Shown: piece by piece, positions 7,681 through 16,039 of the stretch
How positions within the stretch are numbered: position 1 is the first letter of the stretch
How the letters are laid out: every line of letters starts with the position of its first letter
DNA from: an uncultured Granulosicoccaceae bacterium
Lineage (GTDB): Bacteria > Pseudomonadota > Gammaproteobacteria > Granulosicoccales > Granulosicoccaceae
Assembly (NCBI GenBank): GCA_937922675.1
Contig: CALAJN010000017.1
Span: 1-64,000, forward strand
DNA length: 64,000 bases
Direction: 5' to 3'
Made by a program: the position numbers and the translations under genes
The notes under the pieces: generated by a model
Databases searched by the model: none
What the model was told of the DNA's origin: nothing
What the model saw: the letters and a program-made list of their open reading frames with translations, nothing else

Positions 7681-9231
7681 ATGCGCGACGACGTGCCGTT
7701 GACCGTGCGTGCGCTGATTGATGAAAGAGCCGAGGCTCGCGGTGACGATCTGTGTCTGCTTGAGCCGGGTCCGGGTGACTCGCTTGGCTTTTTGCAATTA
7801 AGAGAGCGCGTGCGTGCAATCGCTGCAGGCATAGATGCCCTCGGAATTGAAGCGGGCGCAAGCGTTGCCTGGGCCATGGGCAACGGTATCGAATCAGCGC
7901 TGGCTGTGCTTGCAATACAGTACAGCGGTCGACGTGCTGTTGCCATCAACTTGGTGGCGGGGCGCGACATCATCGCCTACGCCCTCGCTCACAGCCAGAG
8001 CCGACTGGTACTGACAAATGCGCCTGCGCGATCAATCGTCGATGAGGCACTTGCTGCACAGGCCTTTGCTCAAACGCGCGCCGAGTTTGCGGATGACTCT
8101 GACCCTGATCATCCACCTGTTGTAATCGAGCTTGCGGCTTTGCCAGCCGCAGAGCTCAAGGACTCTGCATCGGCGCCCTCTGATGATGCGTTGTTGATGT
8201 ATACCTCTGGTACGACAGGAAAGCCAAAGGGTGTTTGTCTGACACACACCAACCTGATCAGTGGCGGTCGTAATACGTGTCTGGGGCACGAGCTGACTGA
8301 ATCTGACCGTGGGCTGTGCGTGTTGCCGCTCTATCACATCAACGGGCTGTGCGTGACGCTGTATGGGTCCTTGGTTGCGGGTGCTTCCTTGGTCGTCCCC
8401 GAGCGCTTCTCTACCCGCGGCTTCTGGGAGCTGGTCAAAGATCACCGCTGCACCTGGTTCAGCGTCGTTCCCACGCAGGTGTCATATCTGTTGCACGCCA
8501 AGGAATCTGTGAACGTACCTGCGCACGTTCGTTTCGGGCGATCAGCGTCTGCGCCGCTATCACCCGATGTGCTCGAAGGGTTCGAGCAGCGCTTCGGTCT
8601 ACCTTTGATCGAAACCATGGGCCTGACTGAAACGGCAGCGCAGATTACCTCCAATCCGATGCCGCCAGTACCGCATAGAACAGGCTCACCCGGACGTGCC
8701 GTCGGGTGTGAGTTGCGGATAGCGAGGATGGATGATGGTCAAAGTGCTGGCCCGGGCGTTGAAGGCGAGATTCAGGTAAGGGGCGACAACGTCATGCGTG
8801 GCTACTACCGCAACACAGAGGCGACTGATGCTGCCTTCGCTCCTGGTGGGTGGTTACGCACAGGTGATCTGGGACGCCTTGATGCGGATGGTTTTCTTTA
8901 TGTGACGGGCAGGCTCAAGGAGTTGATTATCAAGGGTGGCGAGAACATCGCGCCGCGTGAGGTTGACGAGGCACTACACGCTCATCCGGACGTGCTGGAA
9001 GCTGCTGCCTTTGGTGTTGCCTGCGAGCGCTATGGCGAAGAGGTGCTCGCTGCGGTGGTCCGCATACCGGGTAGCAGGCTGGACGCGCCGACCTTGCTGG
9101 ATCTGTGCGAAGCCCGCCTTGGCACGTTCAAGCGCCCGCGTCATATTTACTTTCTGGACGAGTTACCCAAGGGGCCATCTGGCAAGATTCAGCGGCGCCA
9201 TTGCGCAGCACTGTGTGAGGATCTGGCCTGA
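7681..9231 (+). CDS. AMP-forming acyl-CoA ligase, sulfoacetate-CoA ligase (SauT)-like
   Basis: 516 aa, starting at the ATG at 7681 with a GGAG site 8 nt upstream. ANL-superfamily motifs appear in order: the P-loop YTSGTTGKPKGVCLTH, an ETMGLTETAAQ motif A5, WLRTGDLG (motif A7), GRLKELIIKGGENIAPREVD (hinge, A8) and the C-terminal catalytic lysine in KGPSGKIQRR. The enzyme activates a carboxylate as adenylate and transfers it to CoA. Directly following the acylating dehydrogenase, it would make the acyl-CoA that enzyme reduces. The sauS-sauT order and the distant xsc suggest sulfoacetate as substrate. The specificity itself cannot be read from the sequence, and oxalate or malonate ligases are related. 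Confidence 0.75.
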   Translation: MRDDVPLTVRALIDERAEARGDDLCLLEPGPGDSLGFLQLRERVRAIAAGIDALGIEAGASVAWAMGNGIESALAVLAIQYSGRRAVAINLVAGRDIIAYALAHSQSRLVLTNAPARSIVDEALAAQAFAQTRAEFADDSDPDHPPVVIELAALPAAELKDSASAPSDDALLMYTSGTTGKPKGVCLTHTNLISGGRNTCLGHELTESDRGLCVLPLYHINGLCVTLYGSLVAGASLVVPERFSTRGFWELVKDHRCTWFSVVPTQVSYLLHAKESVNVPAHVRFGRSASAPLSPDVLEGFEQRFGLPLIETMGLTETAAQITSNPMPPVPHRTGSPGRAVGCELRIARMDDGQSAGPGVEGEIQVRGDNVMRGYYRNTEATDAAFAPGGWLRTGDLGRLDADGFLYVTGRLKELIIKGGENIAPREVDEALHAHPDVLEAAAFGVACERYGEEVLAAVVRIPGSRLDAPTLLDLCEARLGTFKRPRHIYFLDELPKGPSGKIQRRHCAALCEDLA

Positions 9232-9270
9232 ACTCTTACTGATGACGAGCTCGTTTGTTGGCGCAAGAGT
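9232..9270. other. Inverted repeat between convergent genes
   Basis: ACTCTT at 9232-9237 pairs with AAGAGT at 9265-9270, with a GAGCTC palindrome inside the loop. It occupies the 42-bp gap between the convergent sauT-like and urtE genes. No T-run follows on either strand, so it is only a weak candidate terminator. Confidence 0.3.
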
Positions 9271-9273
9271 CGG

Positions 9274-9966
9274 CTACACCGTCAAGTAGCGAGCGACAAG
9301 ATCATCATCCAATGTGCCCATCTCCCCGGAGGCAACGATTCTGCCACGGTCCATGATGGCAAAACGATCACCTACGCGCCGGGCGAAGGGGAGTTTTTGC
9401 TCCACGATCAGGACTTTCAGGCCAATCTCCTCATGCAGTCGACGAATGATGTCGCCAATTTCTGCAACGATGTTGGGTTGAATGCCCTCGGTCGGCTCGT
9501 CGAGCAACAGCACATCAGGCTGTGTTGCCAGTGCGCGACCAATGGCAAGTTGTTGTTGTTGCCCGCCGGAGAGGTCGCCACCGCGTCGGTTTTTCATGTC
9601 GGCAAGCACGGGAAATAGTTCATGTATTTCTGCGGGGATGCGACGCATGCCGTCGCGACGGGCGGGTAAGCCGATCTTCAAGTTTTCCTCAACCGTGAGC
9701 AGAGGGAAGATCTGGCGCCCTTGTGGGACGTAGCCTATTCCCGATGCGGCGCGGCGCTCGGCCGAGAGTTTTGTGATGCCTGATCCTGAGAGCGAGATGA
9801 CGCCGCTATTGGGTGAGAGCAAGCCTGTGATGCACTGGAGTAGTGTTGTCTTGCCGACACCGTTGCGCCCCATCAGCACGGTGCATCCATCGCCGACATC
9901 AAGATCGACACCGCGCAGAGTGTGAGAAGAGCCATAGTAATGATTGAGCGCTGCAACGTTCAGCAT
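9274..9966 (-). CDS. urtE: Urea ABC transporter ATP-binding protein UrtE
   Basis: 230 aa, LivF-like ATPase of the branched-chain amino acid/urea (HAAT) family. It has Walker A GRNGVGKTTLLQ, Q-loop region GYVPQGRQIFPLL, signature LSGGQQQQLAIGRAL and Walker B VLLLDEPTEGIQ. The PQGRQIFP and EGIQP stretches are typical of UrtE. It is the last gene of urtABCDE and its start shares one base with the urtD stop (TGATG). It powers urea import from the periplasm together with UrtD. Confidence 0.93.
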   Translation of the reverse strand: MLNVAALNHYYGSSHTLRGVDLDVGDGCTVLMGRNGVGKTTLLQCITGLLSPNSGVISLSGSGITKLSAERRAASGIGYVPQGRQIFPLLTVEENLKIGLPARRDGMRRIPAEIHELFPVLADMKNRRGGDLSGGQQQQLAIGRALATQPDVLLLDEPTEGIQPNIVAEIGDIIRRLHEEIGLKVLIVEQKLPFARRVGDRFAIMDRGRIVASGEMGTLDDDLVARYLTV

Positions 9967-10796
9967 CAGGCTGCCTCTCCGGTGTGTGCGCCTTCGGTAC
10001 CAAGGTAGACCTCACGTACCAGTGCATCGCTCTGCACGTGAGCCATCGAGCCTTCGGCCAGGACAGACCCCTGATGCAGGACAGTCACCGGTGCGTCCAG
10101 AGCGCGGACAAAGTCCATGTCGTGCTCAACCACCACGATGGCATGGTCGCCCGCGAGTCGTCTGAGTAGTTCAATTGTGCGATCAATCTCCTGGTGAGTC
10201 ATGCCGGCAGCAGGTTCATCGATCAGCAAAAGCAAAGGGTTCTGCATGATCAACATGCCGATTTCAAGCCACTGCTTTTGTCCATGGGACAAGATCGCCG
10301 CGCGCACGGGTAGATGATCAGCGAGACCAATGGTTTCTGCCAGCTCCTCGATCCGCTCATGTTCTGCGACAGTCAGAAACGCATTCAAGGTGGCCCACAC
10401 TCCACGCGGTCCTGCCATGGCAAGTTCGAGATTGTCGAATACTGATAAATTCTCGAATACGGTAGGACGCTGGAACTTGCGACCGATACCGGCTTGCGCA
10501 ATTTCAGCTTCGGTCAAGCGAAGCAAGTTGATGCGTCGTCCAAACCAGGCTGAGCCGGTGTCCGGTCGGGTCTTGCCGGTCACGATGTCCATCATCGTTG
10601 TCTTGCCTGCACCATTAGGGCCTATCACGGCACGCAGCTCACCGGTGTTGACGTAGAAGTTCAGGTTGTTGATCGCCTTGAAGCCATCAAAGGAGACCGA
10701 GATGTCTTCAAGATACAGGGCTGTCCCCTGCTTCAGATCCAGATTGTCAACCTGACGAGGAATCAGAAACTCGAAGGTCCTGTCGCGGCGGATCAT
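9966..10796 (-). CDS. urtD: Urea ABC transporter ATP-binding protein UrtD
   Basis: 276 aa, LivG-like ATPase. It has Walker A GPNGAGKTTMMDIVTG, an IGRKFQRPTVFENLSVFDNL stretch that is characteristic of UrtD, a variant signature LSHGQKQWLEIG and Walker B LLLLIDEPAAGMT. It overlaps urtC by ATGA and urtE by one base. It pairs with UrtE as the nucleotide-binding dimer. Confidence 0.94.
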   Translation of the reverse strand: MIRRDRTFEFLIPRQVDNLDLKQGTALYLEDISVSFDGFKAINNLNFYVNTGELRAVIGPNGAGKTTMMDIVTGKTRPDTGSAWFGRRINLLRLTEAEIAQAGIGRKFQRPTVFENLSVFDNLELAMAGPRGVWATLNAFLTVAEHERIEELAETIGLADHLPVRAAILSHGQKQWLEIGMLIMQNPLLLLIDEPAAGMTHQEIDRTIELLRRLAGDHAIVVVEHDMDFVRALDAPVTVLHQGSVLAEGSMAHVQSDALVREVYLGTEGAHTGEAA

Positions 10797-11971
10797 GAGG
10801 GATTGGCCTGAGCGAGGGAAGTCGGGCTTTCGGCGTGATCAGCTTTCGGTGCAAGCTCCTCGTGTCGTTTTGAAAACAAGCCAGCGATACCCTTGGGCAG
10901 TAATAGCGTTACCACAACAAACAAGGCGCCGAGTACAAACAACCAGGCCTCAGGGTAGGCGCCCGTAAACCAGGTCTTGGCAGCGTTGACGCCGAGCGCT
11001 CCGACCACCGCGCCATACAAGGTGCCGCGACCACCAATGGCCACCCAGACCACCGCCTCGATGGAATTGAGCGGTGCGAATTCCCCCGGGTTGATGATGC
11101 CGACTTGTGGTACGTACAAGGCCCCCGCCAGACCTGCGATCATGCCCGAGAGCGTAAACACAGCAAGTTTGGCGCGATCAACGGGATAGCCGAGGAAGCG
11201 TGTGCGGTCTTCCGAGTCGCGTATCGCTACAACGAGTCTGCCAAGGCGCGACGAAAGCAAGGACGCACATATCAGGTAGCAGGCCAGCAGTGTCATCCCG
11301 GACGCGACAAACAAGCCGACACGTACGCTGTCCGAACGCAGACTGAAGCCGATTATGTCCTTGAAGTCGGTGAGTCCGTTGTTGCCACCAAATCCCATTT
11401 CATTGCGATAAAAGGCCAATAGCAGAGCGTAGGTCATCGCTTGCGTGATGATTGAGAGATACACCCCGTTGACCCGTGAGCGAAAGGCAAACCAGCCAAA
11501 CACAAAGGCGAGTAAACCCGGTATCACCATGACCATCGCCAGCGCGAACGGAAAAGCGTCAAAGCCCCACCAGTACCACGGCAGAGAATCCCAATTGAGA
11601 AACACCATGAAGTCGGGTAGCTCAGGATTGCCGTAAACGCCTCTATCGCCAATCTGGCGCATCAGGTACATGCCCATGGCATAGCCCCCCAGTCCAAAGA
11701 AAGCGGCATGCCCAAGTGACAATATGCCAAGGTAGCCCCAGACGAGATCGACGGATAGAGCCAGGATGGCATAGGTCAGGAACTTGCCGATGAGTGTGAC
11801 CGAAAAGGTGCCGAGATAGAGCGGGTGTTCTGTGGGGAGTGAGTGGCAAATTGGCACCGCGATAACCACGGCCAGCACAATCAGGCAGAACACGATCGTC
11901 GAAGTTCGGCTGACCAGTTGCGGCCCACGTATAGACGGGCTGGGGCGAAATAGTGCAGGGAGGAAAGTCAT
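10793..11971 (-). CDS. urtC: Urea ABC transporter permease UrtC
   Basis: 392 aa, LivM-type permease with about ten hydrophobic segments and the conserved GYLGILSLGHAAFFGLGGYAMG stretch found in UrtC. The start is the ATG at 11971, one base after the urtB stop (TGACATG), with GGAG just upstream. The nine extra codons of the longer open frame have no such site. It forms the membrane channel with UrtB. Confidence 0.94.
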   Translation of the reverse strand: MTFLPALFRPSPSIRGPQLVSRTSTIVFCLIVLAVVIAVPICHSLPTEHPLYLGTFSVTLIGKFLTYAILALSVDLVWGYLGILSLGHAAFFGLGGYAMGMYLMRQIGDRGVYGNPELPDFMVFLNWDSLPWYWWGFDAFPFALAMVMVIPGLLAFVFGWFAFRSRVNGVYLSIITQAMTYALLLAFYRNEMGFGGNNGLTDFKDIIGFSLRSDSVRVGLFVASGMTLLACYLICASLLSSRLGRLVVAIRDSEDRTRFLGYPVDRAKLAVFTLSGMIAGLAGALYVPQVGIINPGEFAPLNSIEAVVWVAIGGRGTLYGAVVGALGVNAAKTWFTGAYPEAWLFVLGALFVVVTLLLPKGIAGLFSKRHEELAPKADHAESPTSLAQANPS

Positions 11972-11972
11972 G

Positions 11973-13610
11973 TCAGTGTGTCTCCGCTGCGCGACCACGC
12001 TGCGGGAACAGCCCGCGTGGTCGCCGTTGGATGAACAGGATCAGGAAGACCAGTACCAGCACCTTCGCAAGGATTGCCCCAGCCCACGGTTCCAAGAGCT
12101 TGTTGGCCACGCCGAGTGTCATGCCGCCAATCAATGTTCCCCATAGATTGCCGACGCCTCCAAAGACCACGACCATAAAGCTGTCGACAATATAAGCCTG
12201 GCCCAGGTTGGGTCCTACATTGGTTAACTGTGAAAGTGCCACACCTGCAATACCTGCAATGCCTGCACCGAGACCAAAGGTGAATGCATCAACTCTGGCA
12301 GAGCGCACTCCCATCGCCCGTGCCATGGCGCGATTCTGCGACACAGCACGCATCTCAAGCCCGAAACGGGAGCGCTTGAGCAGCAACAACAACAGAAAGA
12401 ACACCAGCAGGCAGAACGCGAGAATATACAAACGGTTCAGTGTCAATGAGAATACGGGGTTGAAGCTTATCGTGCCGCTCATGAAGTCCGGGTTGGCAAC
12501 GGGCACGTTCTGTGCGGACACGGTGGTGCGCACGAGTTGCTGCAGCATCAAGCTGATACCGAAGGTCGCAAGTAGGGTCTCGAGTGGGCGACCGTACAAA
12601 AATCGGATAACGGTGCGCTCGATGAGCACTCCAACAGCGCCTGTGAAAATAAACGCTACAGGTATTGAGAGTAACAAGGCCAAAGCCAGTGAGTCCGGCA
12701 TCAATAACTGCATTCCGTAAGCGCAGTAGGCGCCGAGCATGATCAGCTCGCCGTGCGCCATGTTGATAACGCCCATTACGCCGAAGGTGATGGCAAGACC
12801 GATTGCAGCGAGTACCAGCACTGAGCCGAGCGATAGTCCAAAGAACACCGTCTCGAACATGCGAAACCGGTCTACTGCCTTCTGCTGAATCACCATCGCC
12901 AGTTGTGCGGCCTCTCTTGTGTCTGGTGCGATCTCGGAGTCTTCTGGTGCGTTGGCGACTTCGCCGATCGCGCGACGCGCGTCAGGCGATAGATCTTCTG
13001 CCAGGGCGTCTATGCCGGCGCGTTGTTCTATCGGATCGTTCGAGGCAATCATTTGCCGCGCGCGTACAGCTCTCAACGCGTTGAGTACCTGAGTGTCAGC
13101 TTCGGCTTCGATCAACTGCTCGATGCGTTCGCGCTCGATCGAATCGGGCTTGGAGAGCAGGGCTCGCACGGCCAGCAGTCGTTCACTCGCAACCTCTGAC
13201 TGAAGTCCAAGGCTTGCGATCAGATCGCGAAGATAGCTTCGCACACGGTTGTCCAGTTTCAATCGCGACAGACGTCGCTTCTTGACGGTGTCGAGTTCTT
13301 CTGAGGTCGCAAGGTCGTAGATGACATAGTTGCGGCCATCCTTTTTGACGCGAACCACTCGCGACTCGGCTTTCCAGAGCATCAGCTCACCTTCGAGGAT
13401 GCCTGTCAGCAATTCTCTCTTGTCATCCCGCGGCAGGCCAGCAAGTCGGTTCAGCGCTTCGTTGCGCTCGCCATCTACATAGGCGGAAAATACAGGGTCT
13501 AGTTCCGGGTCTCCGGTGGCCACACTGTCTTGTGCCAGGACAAGCGATGGACACCATAGGCACAGCAGGCAGAGCATACTGCTGAAAATTCGTCGAAGCC
13601 TGAGCGGCAT
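11973..13610 (-). CDS. urtB: Urea ABC transporter permease UrtB
   Basis: 545 aa. Residues 1-27 are a signal sequence (to VLAQD). Residues about 30-235 are a hydrophilic, helix-rich extension typical of proteobacterial UrtB. The LivH-type permease core follows, with GLAITFGVMGVINMAHGELI and GLGAGIAGIAGVALSQL stretches. The extension is absent from LivH, which separates UrtB from amino acid permeases. It lies 100 nt downstream of urtA, behind an intrinsic terminator, so expression is probably lower than that of the binding protein. Confidence 0.94.
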   Translation of the reverse strand: MPLRLRRIFSSMLCLLCLWCPSLVLAQDSVATGDPELDPVFSAYVDGERNEALNRLAGLPRDDKRELLTGILEGELMLWKAESRVVRVKKDGRNYVIYDLATSEELDTVKKRRLSRLKLDNRVRSYLRDLIASLGLQSEVASERLLAVRALLSKPDSIERERIEQLIEAEADTQVLNALRAVRARQMIASNDPIEQRAGIDALAEDLSPDARRAIGEVANAPEDSEIAPDTREAAQLAMVIQQKAVDRFRMFETVFFGLSLGSVLVLAAIGLAITFGVMGVINMAHGELIMLGAYCAYGMQLLMPDSLALALLLSIPVAFIFTGAVGVLIERTVIRFLYGRPLETLLATFGISLMLQQLVRTTVSAQNVPVANPDFMSGTISFNPVFSLTLNRLYILAFCLLVFFLLLLLLKRSRFGLEMRAVSQNRAMARAMGVRSARVDAFTFGLGAGIAGIAGVALSQLTNVGPNLGQAYIVDSFMVVVFGGVGNLWGTLIGGMTLGVANKLLEPWAGAILAKVLVLVFLILFIQRRPRGLFPQRGRAAETH

Positions 13611-13640
13611 AAGCTGATGCTGGTCTTTGTAATTCGAGCA

Positions 13641-13683
13641 GGAAAAATGGCGGGTCTACAACGACGCTTGTTGCAAACCCGCC
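13641..13683 (-). terminator. Intrinsic terminator/attenuator between urtA and urtB
   Basis: On the minus strand a GGCGGGT...ACCCGCC stem (13683-13677 with 13655-13649), extended by internal GTTG/CAAC pairing, is followed directly by ATTTTTCC. This is a GC-rich hairpin plus U-tract. It lies 27 nt after the urtA stop, so it would let most transcripts end after urtA and pass a fraction into urtBCDE. Confidence 0.75.
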
Positions 13684-13710
13684 CTCCGTGACGCGATCTA
13701 CACGGAAGAA

Positions 13711-15030
13711 CTACTCAAGATTTTGACCTGAGCAGACGCCGCTCGTGACGTCGTAGTTGCCGCAAGACAGCGGTGCACGCCAGGAAGCAATTAGGTTCTT
13801 GGAGCTGTCCAGATAGTCAGACCATGCATCACCAGGTACCAGGCCTGTCGTTTCCCAAACAATCTCGAATTGGCCATCGTCCTGTATCTCGCCAATGAGT
13901 ACTGGCTTGGTGATGTGGTGGTTCGGCATCATGGTGGAGAATCCGCCAGACAGATTGGGTACGGTTACGCCGATGATCGCATCAGCGACAGCATCAGGGT
14001 CAACCGTGCCAGCCTTCTCAACCGCTTCTACCCACATGTTGAAGCCAATGTAATGTGCTTCCATCGGGTCGTTGGTCACACGATCCTCATCACCAATGAA
14101 GTCGATCCATGCATCGATGAATTCATCGTTGACGTCGGACTCGACGCTCATGAAGTAGTTCCATGCTGCAAGGTGACCAACCAGCGGCGAGGTGTCAAAG
14201 CCCGATAGCTCTTCCTCACCGACCGAGAATGCAACGACTGGAATGTCTTCAGCCGAGATGCCCTGGTTACCGAGTTCCTTGTAGAAAGGTACGTTGGCGT
14301 CACCGTTGATGGTGGAGACAACTGCTGTCTTTTTACCCTCTGAGCCAAAGGCCTGAATTTCGGAGACGATCGACTGCCAGTCGCTATGACCAAACGGTGT
14401 GTAGTTGATCATGATGTCTTCGCTCGCAACACCCTTGCTGGTCAAATATGCCTCGAGAATACGGTTGGTGGTGCGGGGGTAGACATAGTCGGTACCTGCC
14501 AACACCCAACGTTCAACACCAATGTCGTTAGCAAGATAATCGACCGCAGGTATCGCCTGCTGGTTCGGCGCGGCACCCGTGTAAAAGACGTTCTTTGAGG
14601 ATTCCTCTCCCTCGTACTGTACCGGGTAGAACATGGGGCTGTTGAGTTCCTCAAGGACCGGCAGTACCGACTTTCGTGAAACCGATGTCCACGCACCAAA
14701 TGTCACTGCAACCCCTTCCACCTCGATCAACTCACGGGCCTTTTCGGCAAACAGTGGCCAGTCGGATGCAGGATCGACGACGACTGCCTCCAGCTGCTTG
14801 CCGAGTACTCCGCCTTTCTCGTTCTGCTGATCGATCAACATCAGCATGGTGTCTTTAAGTGTCGTCTCGGAGATCGCCATAGTCCCTGAGAGCGAATGCA
14901 AAACCCCGACCTTGATGGTGTCGTCCTGTGCGAAGGCGCTGGTGCTGGTCAGCGCGCCTGCGAACAGCGCGGTGCCGACTGCTCTGGCCGCGCTGCAGCG
15001 CGTAATGCTGGTTTCTATCTTGATGTGCAT
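13711..15030 (-). CDS. urtA: Urea ABC transporter substrate-binding protein UrtA
   Basis: 439 aa from the ATG at 15030; an in-frame ATG at 15072 gives 14 extra residues but would sit only about 20 nt from the predicted transcription start. A signal peptide ends near AFAQD. The mature start TIKVGVLHSLSGTMAISE, the FGAWTSVSRKSVLPVLEE stretch and NSPMFYPVQYEGEESS are diagnostic of UrtA rather than amino acid binding proteins. It captures urea in the periplasm for UrtBC. It is the first gene of the operon. No urease or urtA-linked allophanate genes lie in the window. Confidence 0.95.
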   Translation of the reverse strand: MHIKIETSITRCSAARAVGTALFAGALTSTSAFAQDDTIKVGVLHSLSGTMAISETTLKDTMLMLIDQQNEKGGVLGKQLEAVVVDPASDWPLFAEKARELIEVEGVAVTFGAWTSVSRKSVLPVLEELNSPMFYPVQYEGEESSKNVFYTGAAPNQQAIPAVDYLANDIGVERWVLAGTDYVYPRTTNRILEAYLTSKGVASEDIMINYTPFGHSDWQSIVSEIQAFGSEGKKTAVVSTINGDANVPFYKELGNQGISAEDIPVVAFSVGEEELSGFDTSPLVGHLAAWNYFMSVESDVNDEFIDAWIDFIGDEDRVTNDPMEAHYIGFNMWVEAVEKAGTVDPDAVADAIIGVTVPNLSGGFSTMMPNHHITKPVLIGEIQDDGQFEIVWETTGLVPGDAWSDYLDSSKNLIASWRAPLSCGNYDVTSGVCSGQNLE

Positions 15031-15101
15031 TTCTGTGCCGTTTTCTCGTATGAATCGGATATGTATGTGCATCGTCTGACGCGATGCGACTCCAAGAGGG
15101 G

Positions 15102-15117
15102 TACAGGGTCCGTGCCA
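15102..15117 (-). promoter_or_regulatory. Putative sigma54 promoter of urtABCDE
   Basis: On the minus strand TGGCACG (15117-15111) matches the -24 element of RpoN promoters exactly. Four bases later CTGTA (15106-15102) is a weaker -12 element (consensus TTGCA). The implied transcription start is about 15090, 60 nt upstream of the urtA ATG at 15030. Confidence 0.5.
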
Positions 15118-15211
15118 TCACAACAAGCGTATAAAAAACAACCAGCTAGAACATCAGTTCCTGTTTGCAAGGCTTTGGGCTGCAGGCTGCTGGTGCGCGA
15201 TTTTGATTGCT

Positions 15212-15228
15212 TGCACTTGGCTGGTGCG
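15212..15228. promoter_or_regulatory. Putative NtrC enhancer site for urt
   Basis: TGCACTTGGCTGGTGCG matches the NtrC palindrome (TGCACCA-N3-TGGTGCA) at most positions, with its GCAC and GTGC arms in phase. It lies about 125 bp upstream of the predicted sigma54 start, a usual distance for an NtrC enhancer. Nitrogen-limited expression of urea uptake is therefore likely. Confidence 0.5.
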
Positions 15229-15301
15229 ATAATCACGACCAAACGCGATTGCGTTGTTCAAGCCTCGCTTGTCGGCGGTAAATCAGGAGACACCTGGATA
15301 G

Positions 15302-15967
15302 ATGAGTTCACCGAATGGAGATTTGCTGGAAGGGTTTTCCGAGCGTGTCGATGTCATGCCAGGTGTCTGGTTTTTGCCTCGCTTTGCTGAGCCTGAATCA
15401 CTGAACTCAGACTTGGCAGATGTTGTCGCGCGGGCGCCGGTCAGGCAGATGAAGACACCGCGCGGTTTTTTGATGGGCGTTGCCATGAGCAACTGTGGTC
15501 AGTGCGGATGGGTATCCGACCGGCGTGGGTACCGTTATGCCGAGCACGACCCGGACTCGGGCGAGCCGTGGCCGGAGATGCCCCGGAGTTTTTCACTTGT
15601 GGCACTTGCTGCGGCCAAGGCCTGTGGCTTTGATGCATTTGCCCCCGATGTCTGTCTGATCAATCGCTATGCCGTTGGCAAGGGCATGGGGGCGCATCAA
15701 GATCGCGATGAGCAAGATCTTGAACAGCCCATCGTGTCCATCTCGCTGGGGCTTCCGGCGCGTTTTTTCATGGTCGGACCCGAACGGCGTGGCCGCTCCA
15801 TCCCTATCGATGTCGCTGACGGCGATGTGGTTGTATTCGGCGGTCCTGCCAGGTTGCACTATCACGGCGTGCGCCCGTTGAAACCGGGCGATCACGCCGT
15901 GCACGGCGCCTCTCGCTGGAACCTGACCTTCCGCTGCGCCCGCTCGCTGCAGCCTGTTGCACCTTGA
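15302..15967 (+). CDS. alkB: DNA oxidative demethylase AlkB
   Basis: 221 aa, close to the usual AlkB length. The Fe(II)/2-oxoglutarate dioxygenase site is complete: His132-x-Asp134 (GMGAHQDRDEQD), His188 (LHYHGVRPL) and the 2-oxoglutarate arginines Arg205 and Arg211 in RWNLTFR. The NRYAVGKGMG stretch and the acidic loop after HQD are family features. It repairs 1-methyladenine and 3-methylcytosine in DNA and RNA. It stands alone, divergent from urtA, with no ada gene next to it. Confidence 0.93.
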   Translation: MSSPNGDLLEGFSERVDVMPGVWFLPRFAEPESLNSDLADVVARAPVRQMKTPRGFLMGVAMSNCGQCGWVSDRRGYRYAEHDPDSGEPWPEMPRSFSLVALAAAKACGFDAFAPDVCLINRYAVGKGMGAHQDRDEQDLEQPIVSISLGLPARFFMVGPERRGRSIPIDVADGDVVVFGGPARLHYHGVRPLKPGDHAVHGASRWNLTFRCARSLQPVAP

Positions 15968-16039
15968 CGTGGTGCCCGTCCTCACTGCACACTCCCGCGG
16001 CTTGGCTAGTTCCATCGCCCTACGATCCGCCACTGATAC

